Part shown: piece after piece, positions 37,545 through 51,049 of the stretch
Numbering within the stretch: the stretch's first letter is position 1
How the letters are laid out: each line of letters begins with the position of its first letter
Origin: Cacajao melanocephalus
Lineage: Eukaryota > Chordata > Mammalia > Primates > Pitheciidae
Reading direction: 5' to 3'
Assembly (NCBI GenBank): GCA_963573385.1
Contig: CAUYLG010051966.1
Coordinates: 1-64,000, forward strand
DNA: 64,000 bases
The notes under the pieces: model-generated
Told to the model about the DNA's origin: nothing
Seen by the model: only the letters and a program-made list of their open reading frames with translations
Databases searched by the model: none
Translations under genes and position numbers: made by a program

Positions 37545-37985
37545 TGATGTTTTGAGACTGTGATAAGCTGAGTAATTCTCCCCCACCCCACCCAAGGACA
37601 TCCACATCCAAATCCCTGGACCCTGTGAATATAATCTTACATGGCAAAGGGGAGTTTGCAAACGTGATTAAGCTAAGAATCTGGAGATGGGGGATTTTCC
37701 TGTAATATCCAAGTGGGCCCATTAGAATCACAAGGATCCTCCTGAGAGGGAGGCAGGAGGCCAGGCTGAAGGGCAGATGTATCAGAGAAGCAAGAAGTTG
37801 AAGTGGAGCAAGGAAGGGACCAGGAGCCAAAGAATGCAGAGGGCCCTGAAGCTATTCAGCTTGGTTTTTCAAGGCAAAGAAACAGAAGCCCCCAGAAGGA
37901 ATGATGCGCTGAGAATACCTTGACTTTGGACTTCTGACCTCCAGAAGCTTGTGGCTTTTCTACTACGTCAATAAAAAACGAATTT
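37545..37985 (+). mobile_element. LTR-like repeat, probably MaLR/ERVL type
   Basis: 'gacatccacatccaaatccctggaccctgtgaatat', 'gatggggg', 'atccaagtgggcccattagaatcacaaggatcct' and 'cttctgacctccagaagc' are in the order of a common mammalian LTR. I cannot name the subfamily. Confidence 0.65.
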
Positions 37986-38139
37986 AAGAAGGGAGCAAAA
38001 GTAGTTTGTTTAGCCTAGTCCGCCGTCTTTACCAAGACGCCCTCAGCCACTGTTCCTAGTAATGAGATGCACTTCTGAGTCAGCATCAGGTGATGGACCA
38101 AGAATTTACAGATCCCAATTTGATATTGATAATATCAAT

Positions 38140-38190
38140 AAATATAGGGTGTCTCCAATGTTTATCAAATATTGGACACACCCTATATTT
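38140..38190. repeat. 51-bp hairpin (inverted repeat)
   Basis: Arms 38140-38164 and 38166-38190 pair at 22 of 25 positions with almost no loop (AAATATAGGGTGT against ACACCCTATATTT). A second small hairpin, TATTGAT-AAT-ATCAATA, lies just before it. It could be a remnant of a mini DNA transposon. Not recognised as a known microRNA. Confidence 0.85.
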
Positions 38191-38599
38191 AGTACATTGT
38201 TTTGTGGGAAAAGTTTATAAATCGGCTCATTTTTGGTCTGCCAAAATGGGATGAAAACTATATATTGTTCAAATTATAACAGAGAAAACCCACTGGACTG
38301 AGAGGCTGGAGAGGTACATCCTGTTCTCAGCACTACCACACCTGAATGACCTTTTCACCGAGCCTTAATTTCCTCATTTGAAAATGAAAAAGGAGCATCA
38401 TGTGCTTTCTGAGGTTTCTTTCAGCTTTGATACTTTCTGAGTCAGACTGTGGTAAATGAGTATTATCTACCTCTAAACCTGTGAAAGCTCTACACTAAAT
38501 TATTTCCATAAATTTTCAATAAAGATGTGTGATAAACTGTGACAATCATTTGTAAGTCAATATTCTAAAGCTAAAAATCAGACACTGGAATAACCTAGT

Positions 38600-38775
38600 G
38601 CAAAGCAGCAGTAATAACATCAAACACCTACACGGCTCCTTCCCTGTGCCAGGTACTCTCCTATGTGCTTTACCACATCTAACACATAGCCCCTCAACGA
38701 CTGCATTTCACAGATGATGAAACAGGCTCGGGAGGTTAGGTGACTTCACCAAGGCCATGTGGCTCCATGGTCTGT
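38600..38775 (+). mobile_element. MIR element
   Basis: 'ccctgtgccaggtactctcctatgtgctttac', 'ttcacagatgatgaaacaggctc' and 'ttcaccaaggccatgtggc' show MIR. Confidence 0.8.
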
Positions 38776-39690
38776 GCTATTACCCATTTTGCAAGACTGC
38801 TTTCCTGTAACTACAATGACAGAAAAAGGGAAAAGGAAGAAAATAAGATCACTAGCAAGTTTAAAGTGTGAATGCAAGAAACAAACAAAAACCCAGATGT
38901 GTTTAAAAAGGTGTAACTGGGAACAGAAAAGAATAAGAAAGGAAAGGGGGAGTGCTTCCAATGGGAAGTTGAATGTCTTCCCCCAACTACAGAAATGCAA
39001 AGGGCTAAAAAATAAGTAAATAAGAGGGGACAGGAAATTGTTATGGCAGCAAGAAATTCTACCTTGAAAATACATCTTCTTTGTTAAAATCTTATTTTGC
39101 AGAAGTTATTTTAGCATTTGTATACAGCAGGGCGGTCTATCATCCCATGACAATCTTTTACTTCAGTGGCATCTTTCTGCAATAGTTAATTAACAGCTGC
39201 CACTCAGAGTGAGTCCATTCCAGCTGATGTTGCAGGAGGTGTGGAGCAGTATTCAATATTCAACACCAGTGCTGTCAAGTAAATGACAACGATCAGCAGG
39301 GAGCGCATTTCATTTTCAGCTTTCTGGTGGAGAAAATAAATACTAAGAAGAATTGATATGCAGCTTTTACATGTCAAATCTCTAAAAAATTGAAGTCACA
39401 CTGAAATCAATTCAAGTTATAAGGGGACTTCTAAATGCTCACTTTTAAATATGGATGTAAAAAATGAAGCTGACAGAAATAACCATAAAGCAAAATAAAT
39501 AAGGAAACGTGGTTAAAAGCAAAAGAACGTAATATTCATCCTCTACCTCCTTGCACTTGGTCTCCAGATGGCTCTAAACACATCTGACCTTTTGGAAACT
39601 CTGCTGTTCCTTGGTTTGCTGGACACCTCACTCTTCTGTGTTTCCTCCCCGGACATTCCTTTCTAGTTTCCTGGAGCTTTCTTCCCTTTA
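38775..39690. other. Intron DNA, nothing recognised
   Basis: A-rich, with short overlapping ORFs on both strands (about 38746-39075) that look fortuitous. Confidence 0.4.
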
Positions 39691-39862
39691 CCCCATAATC
39701 CAGTGTGTGCACTTATCTAATGAGTATCCGAGTATCTGTCTTTCTACTATACCATAAATTCCACAGGGGCAGCAAACATACCAATTTGGGCTCTTACTAC
39801 ATCACCTAGCCTTGCACAGCCCCTGGCTCATAGTAGGCACTCAAGAAACGTGCGGAGTAACT
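39690..39862 (+). mobile_element. L2 3' end
   Basis: 'accataaattccacaggggcagcaaacat' and 'cctagccttgcacagcccctggctcatagtaggcactcaag' is the L2 3' end. Confidence 0.8.
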
Positions 39863-40420
39863 GACATTAAAACGTGAGCAAAGAAGGCTTCCTTCCAGAA
39901 ATCTGTTGCCAATGAATCATTAGAAAACCCGTTAATGAACATTAAAGTGTGCAGAAATAAATGAAGGTCACCCAAATGAGAACAAGCAGTAGCCACTCAG
40001 AGCTGTCTGTGGTAGGAGAGTTGGCCTCATTTACATCTGATGGAGACTCAAACGCAGGCGGGGGAGTGGGAGAGTTTTATCGTGAAGACTGAAGGGTGTC
40101 GGGTAAGCGCCGGCTGGACGTTGTTGGCACGGGAGGCAGCACGGAGGCAGCATGGAGGTAGGAGGCCTAACAGAAGTAGGGCAACTGGTGCTCTTTGTTT
40201 GCGGAGCATTTTTGTCTATGGTTGGTCCCGAGTTGGAAGCAGGGGCAAAAATCAGAGAAGCTAGTAGTTACTTACCAATTTGGGCCAATTTCTGCAGAGG
40301 CTGTGGTTTAACCTTCTGGACTAATTGCTGCAGAGGTTGTGTGTCAAGTGTTCTCTTTTCATATACGATCTGGCCACTGACCATTTGTATATACAATCTC
40401 AAGGGAAACAATAGAAGCAT
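39862..40420. other. Intron DNA with a ~35-bp imperfect tandem pair
   Basis: At 40284-40352 'tttctgcagaggctgtggtttaacc' is followed about 37 bp later by 'ttgctgcagaggttgtgtgtcaa'. CpG-bearing text around 40040-40150. Possibly an LTR-type repeat I do not recognise. No gene supported. Confidence 0.4.
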
Positions 40421-40424
40421 ATCC

Positions 40425-41760
40425 ATTCAAGTCAGGGAACAAGACAAGGAGGCCTACTCTCCCCATTTTTACTCAGATTTGGTTAGGTAATCTAGCCAAA
40501 GCAATAAAGAAAGGGAACAAGCTGAAAATACCAGAAACAAATAAAATTATCATCAATTATAGATAACGGGGTTGAGAACCTAGAAGAAATGAGAAGAAAC
40601 CATTACTAATAAGCATGTAAAGTTTTCTTTAATATTGGCAATATCCAGAAAAAATATATAATTAAAAATTTTCTTCAGAACTAAGCTACCACTTAAGCTA
40701 TTTCTTAGGAATCAATTTGATCAGAAATGTGAGACCTATGTAAGGAAGAATATAACACATTATGCAAAGATATAAAAGGAAAACTGAACAAAATGGAAAG
40801 ACAGAAGACCTTCAATTAAAAGTATCTGTGAAGATACAAATACAATCCAAATTGGCATGTAATTAATATTGGTGATCAAAATCATACTGAGATTTTTGAA
40901 GAACATAACAAAATTATGTGTTAAAGTTCATTTTAAAGTTCATTGAAAAGATAAATGCATAAGAACAGTGGGATATTTTGGTAAAAAGAGAATTAAGTAC
41001 TTGCGCCCTATCAAATATCGAAATATATTCCAATATTACCATAATTAAAATATTCTGATTCCAATACGGGAATTAAGAACTGTACCAATGGGACAACACA
41101 GAGAATCCAGACATAGATAACAGGAGTCTGACATGTGGACATATGAATTCTTGTATAAACAGGGATTTCAAATTCTATGAGGAATAGGTAATTATGGTAT
41201 AACTGTTTAACCATGAACAATAAGGCTACATCTCTACACTTCATATCATTCATAAAAACAAATCCCAGCCAGATTAAGGTTCTAAATAGAAAAACAACCT
41301 CTCAAGTGGGAATAGTTACCAGAAGGCATAACAGAAAACATTGATAAATTTGACAATAAAAAAGTTTGTAATTGCTACATGACAAAAGACTCAATAAAGT
41401 TAACACATATTTTTAACAAAAATTACAAATGTGTAAATATCCCTAATACAAAAAAATCCTTTTCCAGTGATTCTTACAAATCACCAAGAAAAGGACAAAT
41501 ACACCAGTTATTCATGAGCAAAGAATAAGGGGCAGCTATTTACCAAAGAAATACAAATGATCAATAATTTTAAGAAGAGTGCTCAACTTCACAAAGAAGC
41601 CTACTTGGAAGGGGGAGGAAATAATGAGATTAGAACCCGTGATAAAAGATGAAATAGAACTACATGCGAGGTATAGAAGGACGGCTATGACAAAATATGG
41701 AGAATCAAGTTGGAGAACAATACATAGAGAATAATCCAATTTGAGTTTCTAGCATATATA
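40425..41760 (+). mobile_element. Old L1M ORF2 fragment
   Basis: 'caagacaaggaggcctactctccccatttttactcag' equals the RT region just before the FADD motif. Later 'gaattaagaactgtaccaatgggacaacac' and 'aaattctatgaggaat' follow ORF2 order. Frames destroyed. Confidence 0.75.
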
Positions 41761-41774
41761 TTATAGATACTGAG

Positions 41775-41990
41775 AGTAACCTTTCAATGGAATACTTCCT
41801 CCTTTCAAGCACCGTGCTATTTTACGCACAGTGTATTTACACACATTATCGCATCCTCTGCAGCCACTCGGTTATTATTCCCATCACTCTGCAGAGGAGA
41901 AAGTGGAGCCCGTCCAGAGAGTCGGAAATGAGGCATGAACCCAGGCAAGCTAATCCAGACCTGGATTGTTCCTCATTACCCAGTTCTGCT
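41775..41990 (+). mobile_element. MIR element
   Basis: 'tcaagcaccgtgctattttacgcacagtgtatttacacacattatcgcatcc', then 'cactctgcagaggagaaag' and 'gaacccaggcaagctaatcc' follow MIR order. Confidence 0.65.
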
Positions 41991-43600
41991 TGGTAAGCTC
42001 TATACACACATGTAACCCACATCATCTCTGGGAGTGAGTTCACTTTTAACTTCATACGCTTCGGCATTATTTGGATTTTTATCATGAATACGCATTACTT
42101 TTGTGACTGGAAAAGATACAGATATTTAACATCTTGCCAAGAATTAGAAAGAAGGATTCACAGTACTTCAAGCATTTTAAATTGTGGCCTGAAACGCACC
42201 AGTTTGCTACCAGTGAGTAAGGCTTCTACTCAGGGTTCAGTTTGTACCCCTGTGACACCAAGTGAAACTCTTGCTGCGTTCTGACACTTCTGTAAGGTCT
42301 GCTCCACTTTGAAGGAAGTTTCAAGTGTCTTAGCTATGAGAAAGCTTGACACGAAGAAAAATACCACTCGGCCCCTTGCAGGACATTAAAGTGCTGGCTT
42401 TGCTAGCCTAAATGGGGTGACTTTGGCACGGGGGCACAATGTGAAAATCAAGGATATAAAAAAAAATAGAGCCGAGAAAATGACACACTCCAGCCATCCT
42501 TCCTGAAGGTCTCGGAGTACGAGGGACTCCTTCCTTCTCAGGAGCCCGTCCTGGTGAGCACCCCTCCCACTGAAGCTCTGTCTCAGTCCCTTCTGCCTCC
42601 TGCAAACCCCCATCCCCTGACCCTCAGTTCATCCACTTTCATCTCCCCCTTTCATCTGTCTTTTCTCAAATATGCCAATTTCTCAATTCCCAAGGAGACC
42701 TTCAACTGGTGCTCCTTGAAAATGCCATCTATCCTTCTTTCTTTAACTGACAACATCAAGTTTTCTATTTTTCCTATTAAAGTCAGGATTTGAATTTTCA
42801 AAAGAAAGATACTTTACTGACAAACACTTCAGCATTAGATCATCTATTCTCTGCACTGCCTTATTTTGCACTGCCCTGGTGGGTTTCCAGTGGCTCATCA
42901 CTAGCTGACTTGTAATATAATCCTTTACCAGGTACAGTGGGATGGTAATGAGGTCTTCAGAAGACTGAAAGTATTCAATAGAGGGCAGGGTGTGATCTAA
43001 CTCATGCTTTCCTTCTCTTGCTTGGCCCAGTGCCTCGCAATCCTCATGTAAGGGAGCCAAATCCTACTAACAGTGCAATGAGTCAAAGAGCAGCACCATC
43101 CCCTTCCTGGCACACTCTTTTCTGCCCTTGACCCCCACCTCGGTAGGAACAGGTGCTTTCTCCCTAAGCTTCATCTGTCTAGACACTATCTGCAAAGTCC
43201 TTGCCTGTACAGGAAATGCAGCTGCTTTGTTATTTTTCCAAGGAAGTCAGCATTAACACACTCTAAGATCTAGTAAACACAAGTTCTCCTGTGGACTCAA
43301 ATCATCCCACTCCAGGAAAACTGCCCCCAGATGTCACCTCCTACCAGTCTTGGCTAGTAAAACTCTAGTTACTGGATTCTAAACATCATAAAGCCTAAAA
43401 CGCTAATATTAATATTAATACACACAGGATGTGACTAGGATTATTCTCACATAGGAATTTTTTCTTTCCAAACTTTACGTATTTACCTGATTTAGAGGAT
43501 AGGACTCCCAAAGTGACATCTTCAGAAACAGTCAAAAGGCATCATGAACGTTCCTGTCGCTGTGATTTGAAACCTTGGTGGCAATGCTATCTCCTCCCAC
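41990..43600. other. Intron DNA, mostly unclassified
   Basis: Short ORFs at 42386-42613 and 42743-43060 have no recognised features. Text near 43100-43220 may be L2. No gene. Confidence 0.35.
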
Positions 43601-44275
43601 TCCACCCGTAGCTGTTACTCAGTCCTGACTGTGCCCCTTCTGCTGTGTCTCTGAAATGATTCTGTAAGTTACAGCTCCTTTCCTGTTCCAGTACTGGTGT
43701 TTATCACTGCATGTGTCACTGGTTCAGCTCTTTAACAGTTCCCTCTGCCTCTGATCTCCAGCACAGGACTGGGGCAGCCTAAGGGTGCTTAACATCGCTG
43801 ATGTAATAGAATGTTCCTCCCCTGATAAGGAGGCTGAGCATTGTGCCATCACTTACCTGAGCACTCTGAGTCCAGCCCAGCATTCAAGGCCCTCCACACT
43901 CCAGCTCCGCACACTTCCAGCCAGAACGTACGTTCCCCGCTGACTGCGGTCTCATCCTTCGCTCCTGCCTCTGCTCTGTGCCCGCTGTTCTTTTCAGCTG
44001 ACGTGGTGTTGCCTTTTTACATTACAGACAGCCTCTGCTTCCCTCAAGGTACACACTCCTCCACTCACCATTTCCTTCTTTTAGTGCTTCTGTTCATACT
44101 ATTCATTTTTGCATTATCGCCACATACTGCTTTTTATCCTTTCTCATAAAATGTTTTTCCCCAGCTAGACTGCAAGCTCCTCAAAGAATGGGACTCTAAT
44201 GGAAGGAAAAACACATTTTGGGACTATTAAAGGTATTCACTAAATAATTTTTGAATGACTCAATCCACAAGTAAA
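43600..44275 (+). mobile_element. L2 remnant with 3' end
   Basis: 'agcattcaaggccctccacactccagctccgc' and 'ccccagctagactgcaagctcctcaaagaatgggac' then 'cactaaataatttttgaatgac' are L2 ORF and 3' end in order. Confidence 0.75.
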
Positions 44276-45825
44276 TTAACTGGGGTAAGGGAGACTAGCA
44301 GTGTGGACGCACAGGGCCTACGTCTTTGGAATCATTATACTCAGACACCCTCTCAGAAGCTGATGCCAGTCAGTGCCCAGTGTCTGTGTAAGAAAAATAG
44401 ACCAAGATGGAGCAGTATTTACGTGAAAATCACAAAAACCACAGAATTTGCTGCAAAAAAAAAAAAAAATCAGTGAAAGAGAGGAATAACACATAAAATC
44501 GAAGATCCAGTTTACAGGAGCAAGGAAAGGATGAGATGACCGAGAATAAATTTAACAAGCACTGTCCAAGGCCTAGTGAAGAAATACTTAAGGCCATACG
44601 AGGGCACAGGCGCACACAGACTGAAGCAAACCGCCAGGCCAGGCTTTTGAACAGGAGCGCTCCATTTCCAGAACATGTCAATTCTTCCTGAATTAATCTA
44701 TTACTTCAAAGTAACTGTAATAAAAACGAGTAGTCAACATGTTTCTCCATCTATAGAAGCTAATTACAAAGTTGTTTTGGAAAAAGTAAAAAATAAACAG
44801 TATGAAAGCTGCCAAAGACGGTAACGTAACTGGAAGCAAAAACAACCGCAAGATATCTCAATAGGTAACAATACCACAAAAATTAAAAGAATTTGGCATT
44901 GGCACATAAGCAGACAAATCAAAGAGAAAAAGTGAAGAGGCCTAAAATCTGCACTAAAATATGTAGAAATTAAGTACAAAAATATGGCATTTCAGATCAG
45001 TGGAGAAAAGATGAAATATTCAGTTAACAGCATCAGTACTACTGAGCAGTCACAGAATAAATCCTACTCCCACAACTCATAACACAACACATTCCAGGAG
45101 GCCCAATGATTTAATAAACTGAATCCATAAAATTAACAGGGAAAAAGAGAATTCTTAAAATTCTGAGTTGAGAAAGCATCCATAAAATAACACAAAAGCC
45201 AGAAGCCATCAAAGATTTGTAAGTAATACTTAATAAAATATTGTATTTCTGTAGTAAAACTCTAACAAAATAAAAAATCAAACAATAAAGTGGTAAATAT
45301 TTGTAAACATATCAAATTTAGAAAGATATCAAAGATGCAAAAAAGAGGTCAATTTTCACTTATCTGTAAAAAATACTGACAAACCAATAAGAAAACACTA
45401 AAAAGAGTAGAATGAACAAAAAGAAGGAAATATAAATCACTCTTAAATAAATGAATAAATGCTCATCATAAGTAAACTTCAAACTAAAAACACAATGAGG
45501 AAGACGCAGGACTCTGATATCCAACAATGATGACACATCTAGTACCAAACTAGCCCTGTCATAAACGTTAAGCCCAGACAAACACACCAGGCAACTGTTT
45601 TCCAAACGTTAGATAAAAGAAGTCTAAGACTCTGATTCGTGAGAGGAAAAACACATACAATAAATGAGCCCCATAACTACCCCGGCATTCTGTCTGGAAG
45701 AATTTTCTAGACTAAGGCACACGGTGACAGGGTCCAAGTAGAGGGGGGTAGTCTTACTTTGCTTAAGAGAGGGAAGAGCTTGGAGTTAGAGTTTGCTGAG
45801 GGAGCTAGAGTTTTCCTGGTAGAGT
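44275..45825 (+). other. Probable degraded L1M sequence, borders unclear
   Basis: A-rich text with L1-like pieces ('acacaaaagccagaagccatcaaagatt', 'ctcttaaataaatgaataaatgctcatc'). A 14-nt A tract at 44456-44469. No intact ORF; I cannot fix borders. Confidence 0.4.
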
Positions 45826-48230
45826 AAAATCCTCAATAAAATACTGGCAAAATGAATCCAACAGCACATCAAAAAGCTTATCCATCACGATCAAGTTGAT
45901 TCACCCCTGAGATGCAAGGCTGCTTCAACATATGCAAATCTATAAACGTACTCCATCACACAAACAGAACCAATGACATAATTATCTCAATAGATGCAGA
46001 GAAGGCCTTTGACAAAATTCAACACCCTTCATGTTAAAAAACTCTCAATAAACTAGGTATTGATGGAACACATCTCAAAATAATGAGAGCTATTTATGAC
46101 AAACCCACAGCCAACATCATACTGAATGGGAAAAAATGGAAGCATTCCCTTTGAAATCTGGCACTAGATAAGGGTGCCCTCTCTCACCACTCCTATTCAA
46201 TATAGCATTGAAAGTTCTAGGCAGAGCAATCAGGCAAGAAAAAGAAATAAAGGGTATTCAATTAGATAAAGAGGAAGTCAAATTGTCTCTATTTGCAGAC
46301 GACATGATTGTATATTTAAAAGACCCCATCATCTCAGCCCCAAATCTCCTTAAGCTGATAAGCAACTTCAGCAAAGTCTCAGGATACAAAATTAATATGC
46401 AGAAATCACAAGCATTCCTATACACCAATAACAGACAGAGAGCCAAATCATGAGTGAACTCCCATTCACAATTGCTACAAAGAGAATAAAATACCAAGGA
46501 ATACAACTAACAAAGGATGTGAAGAACCTCTTCAAGGAGAACTACAAACCACTGCTCAAGGAAATAAGACAGGATACAGATAGAAAAACATTCCATTCTC
46601 ATGGTTAGGAAGAATCACTATCATGAATTATAAATTCAACGCTATCCCCAACAAGATACCACTGACTTTCTTCATAGAATTAGAAAAAAACACCTTAAAT
46701 TTCATATGGAACCAAAAAAGAGCCCATATAGCCATGATAATCCTAAGGAAAAAAAACAAAAACAAAAACAAATCTGGAGGTATCACACTATCTGACTTCA
46801 AACTATATTACAAGGCTCCCTAATCAAAACAGCATGGTACTAATACCAAAACAGAGATACAGACCAATGGAACAGAACAGAGGTCTCAGAAATAACACCA
46901 CACAACTATATCTATCTGATCTTTGACAATCCTGACAAAAACGAACAATGGGGAAAGAATTCCCTATTTGATAAATAGTGTCAGGAAAATTGGTTAGCCA
47001 TATGCAGAAAGCTGAAACTGGATCCCTTCCTTACACCTTACACAAAAATTAACTCAACATGAATTATAGATTTAAACCTAAGACCTAACACCATAAAAAC
47101 TCTAGAAGAAAACCTAAAGGACATATGCATGGGAAAGGACTTCATGACTAAAACACCAAAAACAATGGCAACAAAAGCCAAAATAGACACACAGGATCTA
47201 ATTTAACTCCAGAGCTTATGTACAACAAAAGAAGCAATCATTAGAGTGAACTGGCAACCAACAGAATGGGAAAAAATTTTTGCAATCTGCCCATCTGACA
47301 AAGGGCTAATATCCAGAATCTACAAAGAACTTAATCAAATTTACAAGAAAAAAAAACAAACAACTCCATCAAAAAGTGGGTGAAGGATATGAACAGACAC
47401 TTCTCAAAATAAGACATTTATGCAGCCAACAAACATGAAAAAAAAGCTCGTCATGACTGGTCATTAGAGAAATGCAAATCAAAACCACAACGAGATACCA
47501 TCTCACATCAGTTAGAATAGTGACCATTAAAAAATCAGGAGACAAGAGATGCTGGAGAGGATGTGGAGAAATAGGAATGCTTTTACACTGTTGGTGGGAG
47601 TGTAAATTAGTTCAGCCATTGTGGAAGACCGTGTGGTGATTCCTCAAGGATCTAGAACTAGAAATACCATTTGACGCAGCAATCCCATTACTGCGTATAT
47701 ACCCATAGGATTATAAATCGTACTATTATAAAGACACATGTACACGTATGTTTACTGCAGCACTCTTTACAATAGCCAAGACTTGGAACCATCCCAAATG
47801 CCCATCAGTGATAGACTGGATAAGACGTGGCACATGTACACCATGGAATACTATGCAGCCATAAAAAAGGATGAGTTTATGTCCTTTGCAGGGACATGGA
47901 TGAAGCCGGAAACCATCATTCTCAGCAAACTGACACAAGAACAGAAAACCAAATACCACACGTTCTTAGTCATAAGTGGTTGCTGAACAATGAGAACACA
48001 TGGACACAGGGAGGGGAACATCACACACTGGGGCCCTTGGGTTTGTAGGGGCTAGGGGAGGGATAGCAGTGGGTGAGGGCATAGGGGAGGGATAGCCTTA
48101 GGAGAAACACCTAATGTAGATGACGGGGTGATGGATGAAGCAAACCACCATGGCATGTGTATACCTATGTAACAAACCTGCACGTTCTGCACATGTGCCC
48201 CAGAACATAAAGTATAATAATAAAAGAGAA
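45826..48230 (+). mobile_element. 5'-truncated L1 (L1PA-type), 2.4 kb
   Basis: Starts within ORF2 ('aaaatcctcaataaaatactggc') and runs through the RT domain to the 3' UTR. The RT motif FADD is present in frame ([15 protein letters not shown], about 46289-46333), but the frame stops at 46453 and later parts lie in other frames (46623-46823, 47738-47986). The 3' UTR has a short internal duplication of AGGGGAGGGATAGC (about 48053 and 48084). Not active. Confidence 0.9.
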
Positions 48231-49140
48231 AAAAATAATACATAAAGCAGAAACTGATATAATTAGACAGAAAACCCCACCATAACTGGAGATTAACACT
48301 TCTCTCTCAGTCACAGAAACACTGAGAAAAAAAAAAAAAAAAAAAGCATACAGAAAATCAGCTATAGAAACTCTGAACAGCATTATCAAATATTTTGATG
48401 TCAATGATTTTTATAGACTCCTATAGCCACAACTGCAGAATACACATTCTTTCCAAGCAGACACGAAACCTTCTCTAAGAGAAACCACATGCCAGGCCGA
48501 AATCAGTTTAGCAATTTTCAAAAACTGAAATGCTTGGAATGTGTTCATTCAACATAACTGAAAATAAATTAGAAATCAATAACAATAAAGTACCTAGGAA
48601 AGTCCCAAATGTTTGTAAATTAAGGAACATGCTTCTAAAACACTCATGGGTCAAAGAAGAAATCTCAAGGGAAATTAGAAAATATTTCAAAATGAATGAT
48701 CATGAAAATACCATAGAGGTTAGAGTTGTGTAGCTTAAATACTGGAAATGAAGAAAGATTTAAAACCAACTCTATAAATTATCACCTAAGGAATCCAGGG
48801 AAAAAGAACCAATTAAGTCCAAAGTAAGTAGAAGAAATGAATTAATAAAGTTAAGAGCAGAAATCAATGAAATAGAAAATACAAACATTAAAGAGTTTAT
48901 TCTTTTAAAGATTAACATAATTGATAAAATCCCTAGCAAAATTGAAGAAAAAAAGCACAAATTAAATATATTATAATACTATTCTTCAATAAAAAGGAAC
49001 AAAATACTGATATGCTACAAAGGGATAAATCTCAAAAATGCTGTGGTAAGTGTAAAAAAGCCAGATCCAAACAACTAAATATTCTATGATTCCATTTACA
49101 TGAAATGTCTAGAAAAGACAAATTTACAGAGAACAAACAC
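48231..49140 (+). mobile_element. Old L1M ORF2 fragment and 3' end
   Basis: 'tagactcctatagccacaactgcagaatacacattctttcc' and 'aaactgaaatgcttggaatgtg' are ORF2 N-terminal half. From about 49040, 'ctatgattccatttacatgaaatgtctagaaaagacaaatttacagag' is old L1 3' UTR. A 19-nt A tract at 48327-48345. Confidence 0.75.
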
Positions 49141-49955
49141 GAACCACGGGTCCACTTCATTCATTCATTCGCTTGCCAATATTTTTATCGAGCTAGGAAC
49201 TCTAGACCATTGGCTTTCAAAAGTTTTTTAATTGATGGAAACTCTTTTACTAAAAAAGGCTCATGAAGAACCCCAATATACAACAGAGCATCTTTAGCTC
49301 TGTTGAAAGAAGAGTGTCTTGCTTTTGATCTCCCCTGGGTAATCAAGAGTTGAATATAATGAACAAAAAAGTATGAATTAAGTATTTGCAAAACCTCCAA
49401 AATACAACAGAATCCCAATATTTCCTGGCAAAGTGGAAGCTTCTTTCCTATCTATAGGGTGTTGAGGGCAGGACACCTTGGGCAAATTTTTACTGATTGG
49501 CACAAAACATATGGTGGGCTCATAGCCTGGGTATAACCTACTGCAAAATGAAAAGAATGGGAGATAAAGCCTTCACTTCTAGGTACAGTAGTTACATTTA
49601 AAGATTTTTTTTTGTTGTCCAATTTTACTTTTGACTTTGGCAAACAAATTAATGTAGTGAAATTTGAATTAATGTATCAGTTACACAAAGGACTGCCAAC
49701 TTGACGTTTAACAAAATGGAACATCCCAGGGGCAAAAAGACAACACGTGTATGGCACACTGGGGTTAAGAATAAGGTTATCTGTGCCCAGAAACTGCCTG
49801 AAAGTCCTTCCTTAATGTGAGAGTTCTGATTAGTGACATTTAATAGTGTCTGAGTCTCAATAAATTATATGCAGCTTAGTTATAAAACAATTCAGACTTT
49901 CTACTTCTTGAATAAAGTTTGGTTAAGCTATATCTAAGTTTATTTTTCTATGTTT
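49140..49955. other. Intron DNA, nothing recognised
   Basis: No repeat or exon recognised. Confidence 0.4.
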
Positions 49956-49959
49956 TCAA

Positions 49960-50300
49960 ATTTACTGGCATAGTATTTCCATAGTATTCCTTTATTCTCT
50001 TGACAGTCACTGCTCTAGCAATATTATTTTCTCTTTTTCATTCTTAATTCTGTTTATTTGTGCTTTCTCTCCTTTTTCTCTTAAGGCTATCTCGAGGTTT
50101 TTTTCCATTTTATCAGTCGTTTCAAAGATCTATCAGTTGGCTTTGCTGATCTTCTCTATTAATGAACTGTTCTGCTTCATTAATTTCTGCTTTTTTCTTT
50201 ATTATTTTCTTCCTTCTTTTTCCTTCAGGGGTTTTTTCTTCCTTTTTTAGCTTCCTAAATTGCAAGCCTAGCTCAGCTCATTAATTTTCATCTTAACTTT
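49960..50300 (-). mobile_element. Old L1 fragment, antisense
   Basis: 'agttggctttgctgatcttctctatt', 'cttcattaatttctgcttttttctttattattttcttcc' is the reverse complement of an L1 ORF2 N-terminal part. Confidence 0.75.
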
Positions 50301-51045
50301 TTTTTTTTCCTGGCACTGGTTCTCAACAGTTGAAAACCCTAATTTTAAAAACTATCAATGCCAAGATCCCACTATACAAAAATCTTTATTTCCTTGGTCT
50401 AAAATGGGGCCAGGATGGGAGTTCTCTTAAGTTACTTTTTACCTTCTGTGATGACTAAAGGGAGGGTGGGTATAGAGGGCAAAGAGAGGCCCACCTGAAT
50501 AGTGATAGGTAACCTTTCTTCAGGAATCAGGGCAGTGGAGTGAAGGTCCACATGTCCCTAATAGCCCTCTGGCCAAACCCCTGCATCAAAGCCAAGGTGA
50601 AATTCCCAGAAATGCTGGTGGCTATTCCAGAGACAGCATCCTCACCGATACCTTCACTGGATCCCACAGAGGCCAATGGATGGTACCGAGCACAGCCAGT
50701 TCTGGAATGATCTGGAGACTTCAGCTGAACCCTGCAACCTCCAAACCCTGGAACTCGGGGCCAGCAGACAGTGCGGGCTCACGCCGGTCATCTCATTCCC
50801 AAGTCCTACCATAACAACCCCTCCTTTTATGCACCTGTACTTTTTACTCCGCTTACCGCGTGTGATGGTACATTTTTGTTATAAATGTGCTCTTGTACGC
50901 TTTCTGGTTTTTCGCGGATGTTTTTTTACATGTCTTTGTTTTTGTTTCTCCAGTAGGCCTTCACTGTTTTTGCGTTCTCCAGTAATTTAAAAGGTGTATG
51001 CATTGTTTTAAGGTCTATAGTTACTAACTGGCAAATCAGCACAGC
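50300..51045. other. Intron DNA, nothing recognised
   Basis: A plus-strand ORF of 104 codons (50676-50990) has an odd Phe/Cys-rich end and no family match. Treated as chance. Confidence 0.4.
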
Positions 51046-51049
51046 TTAA

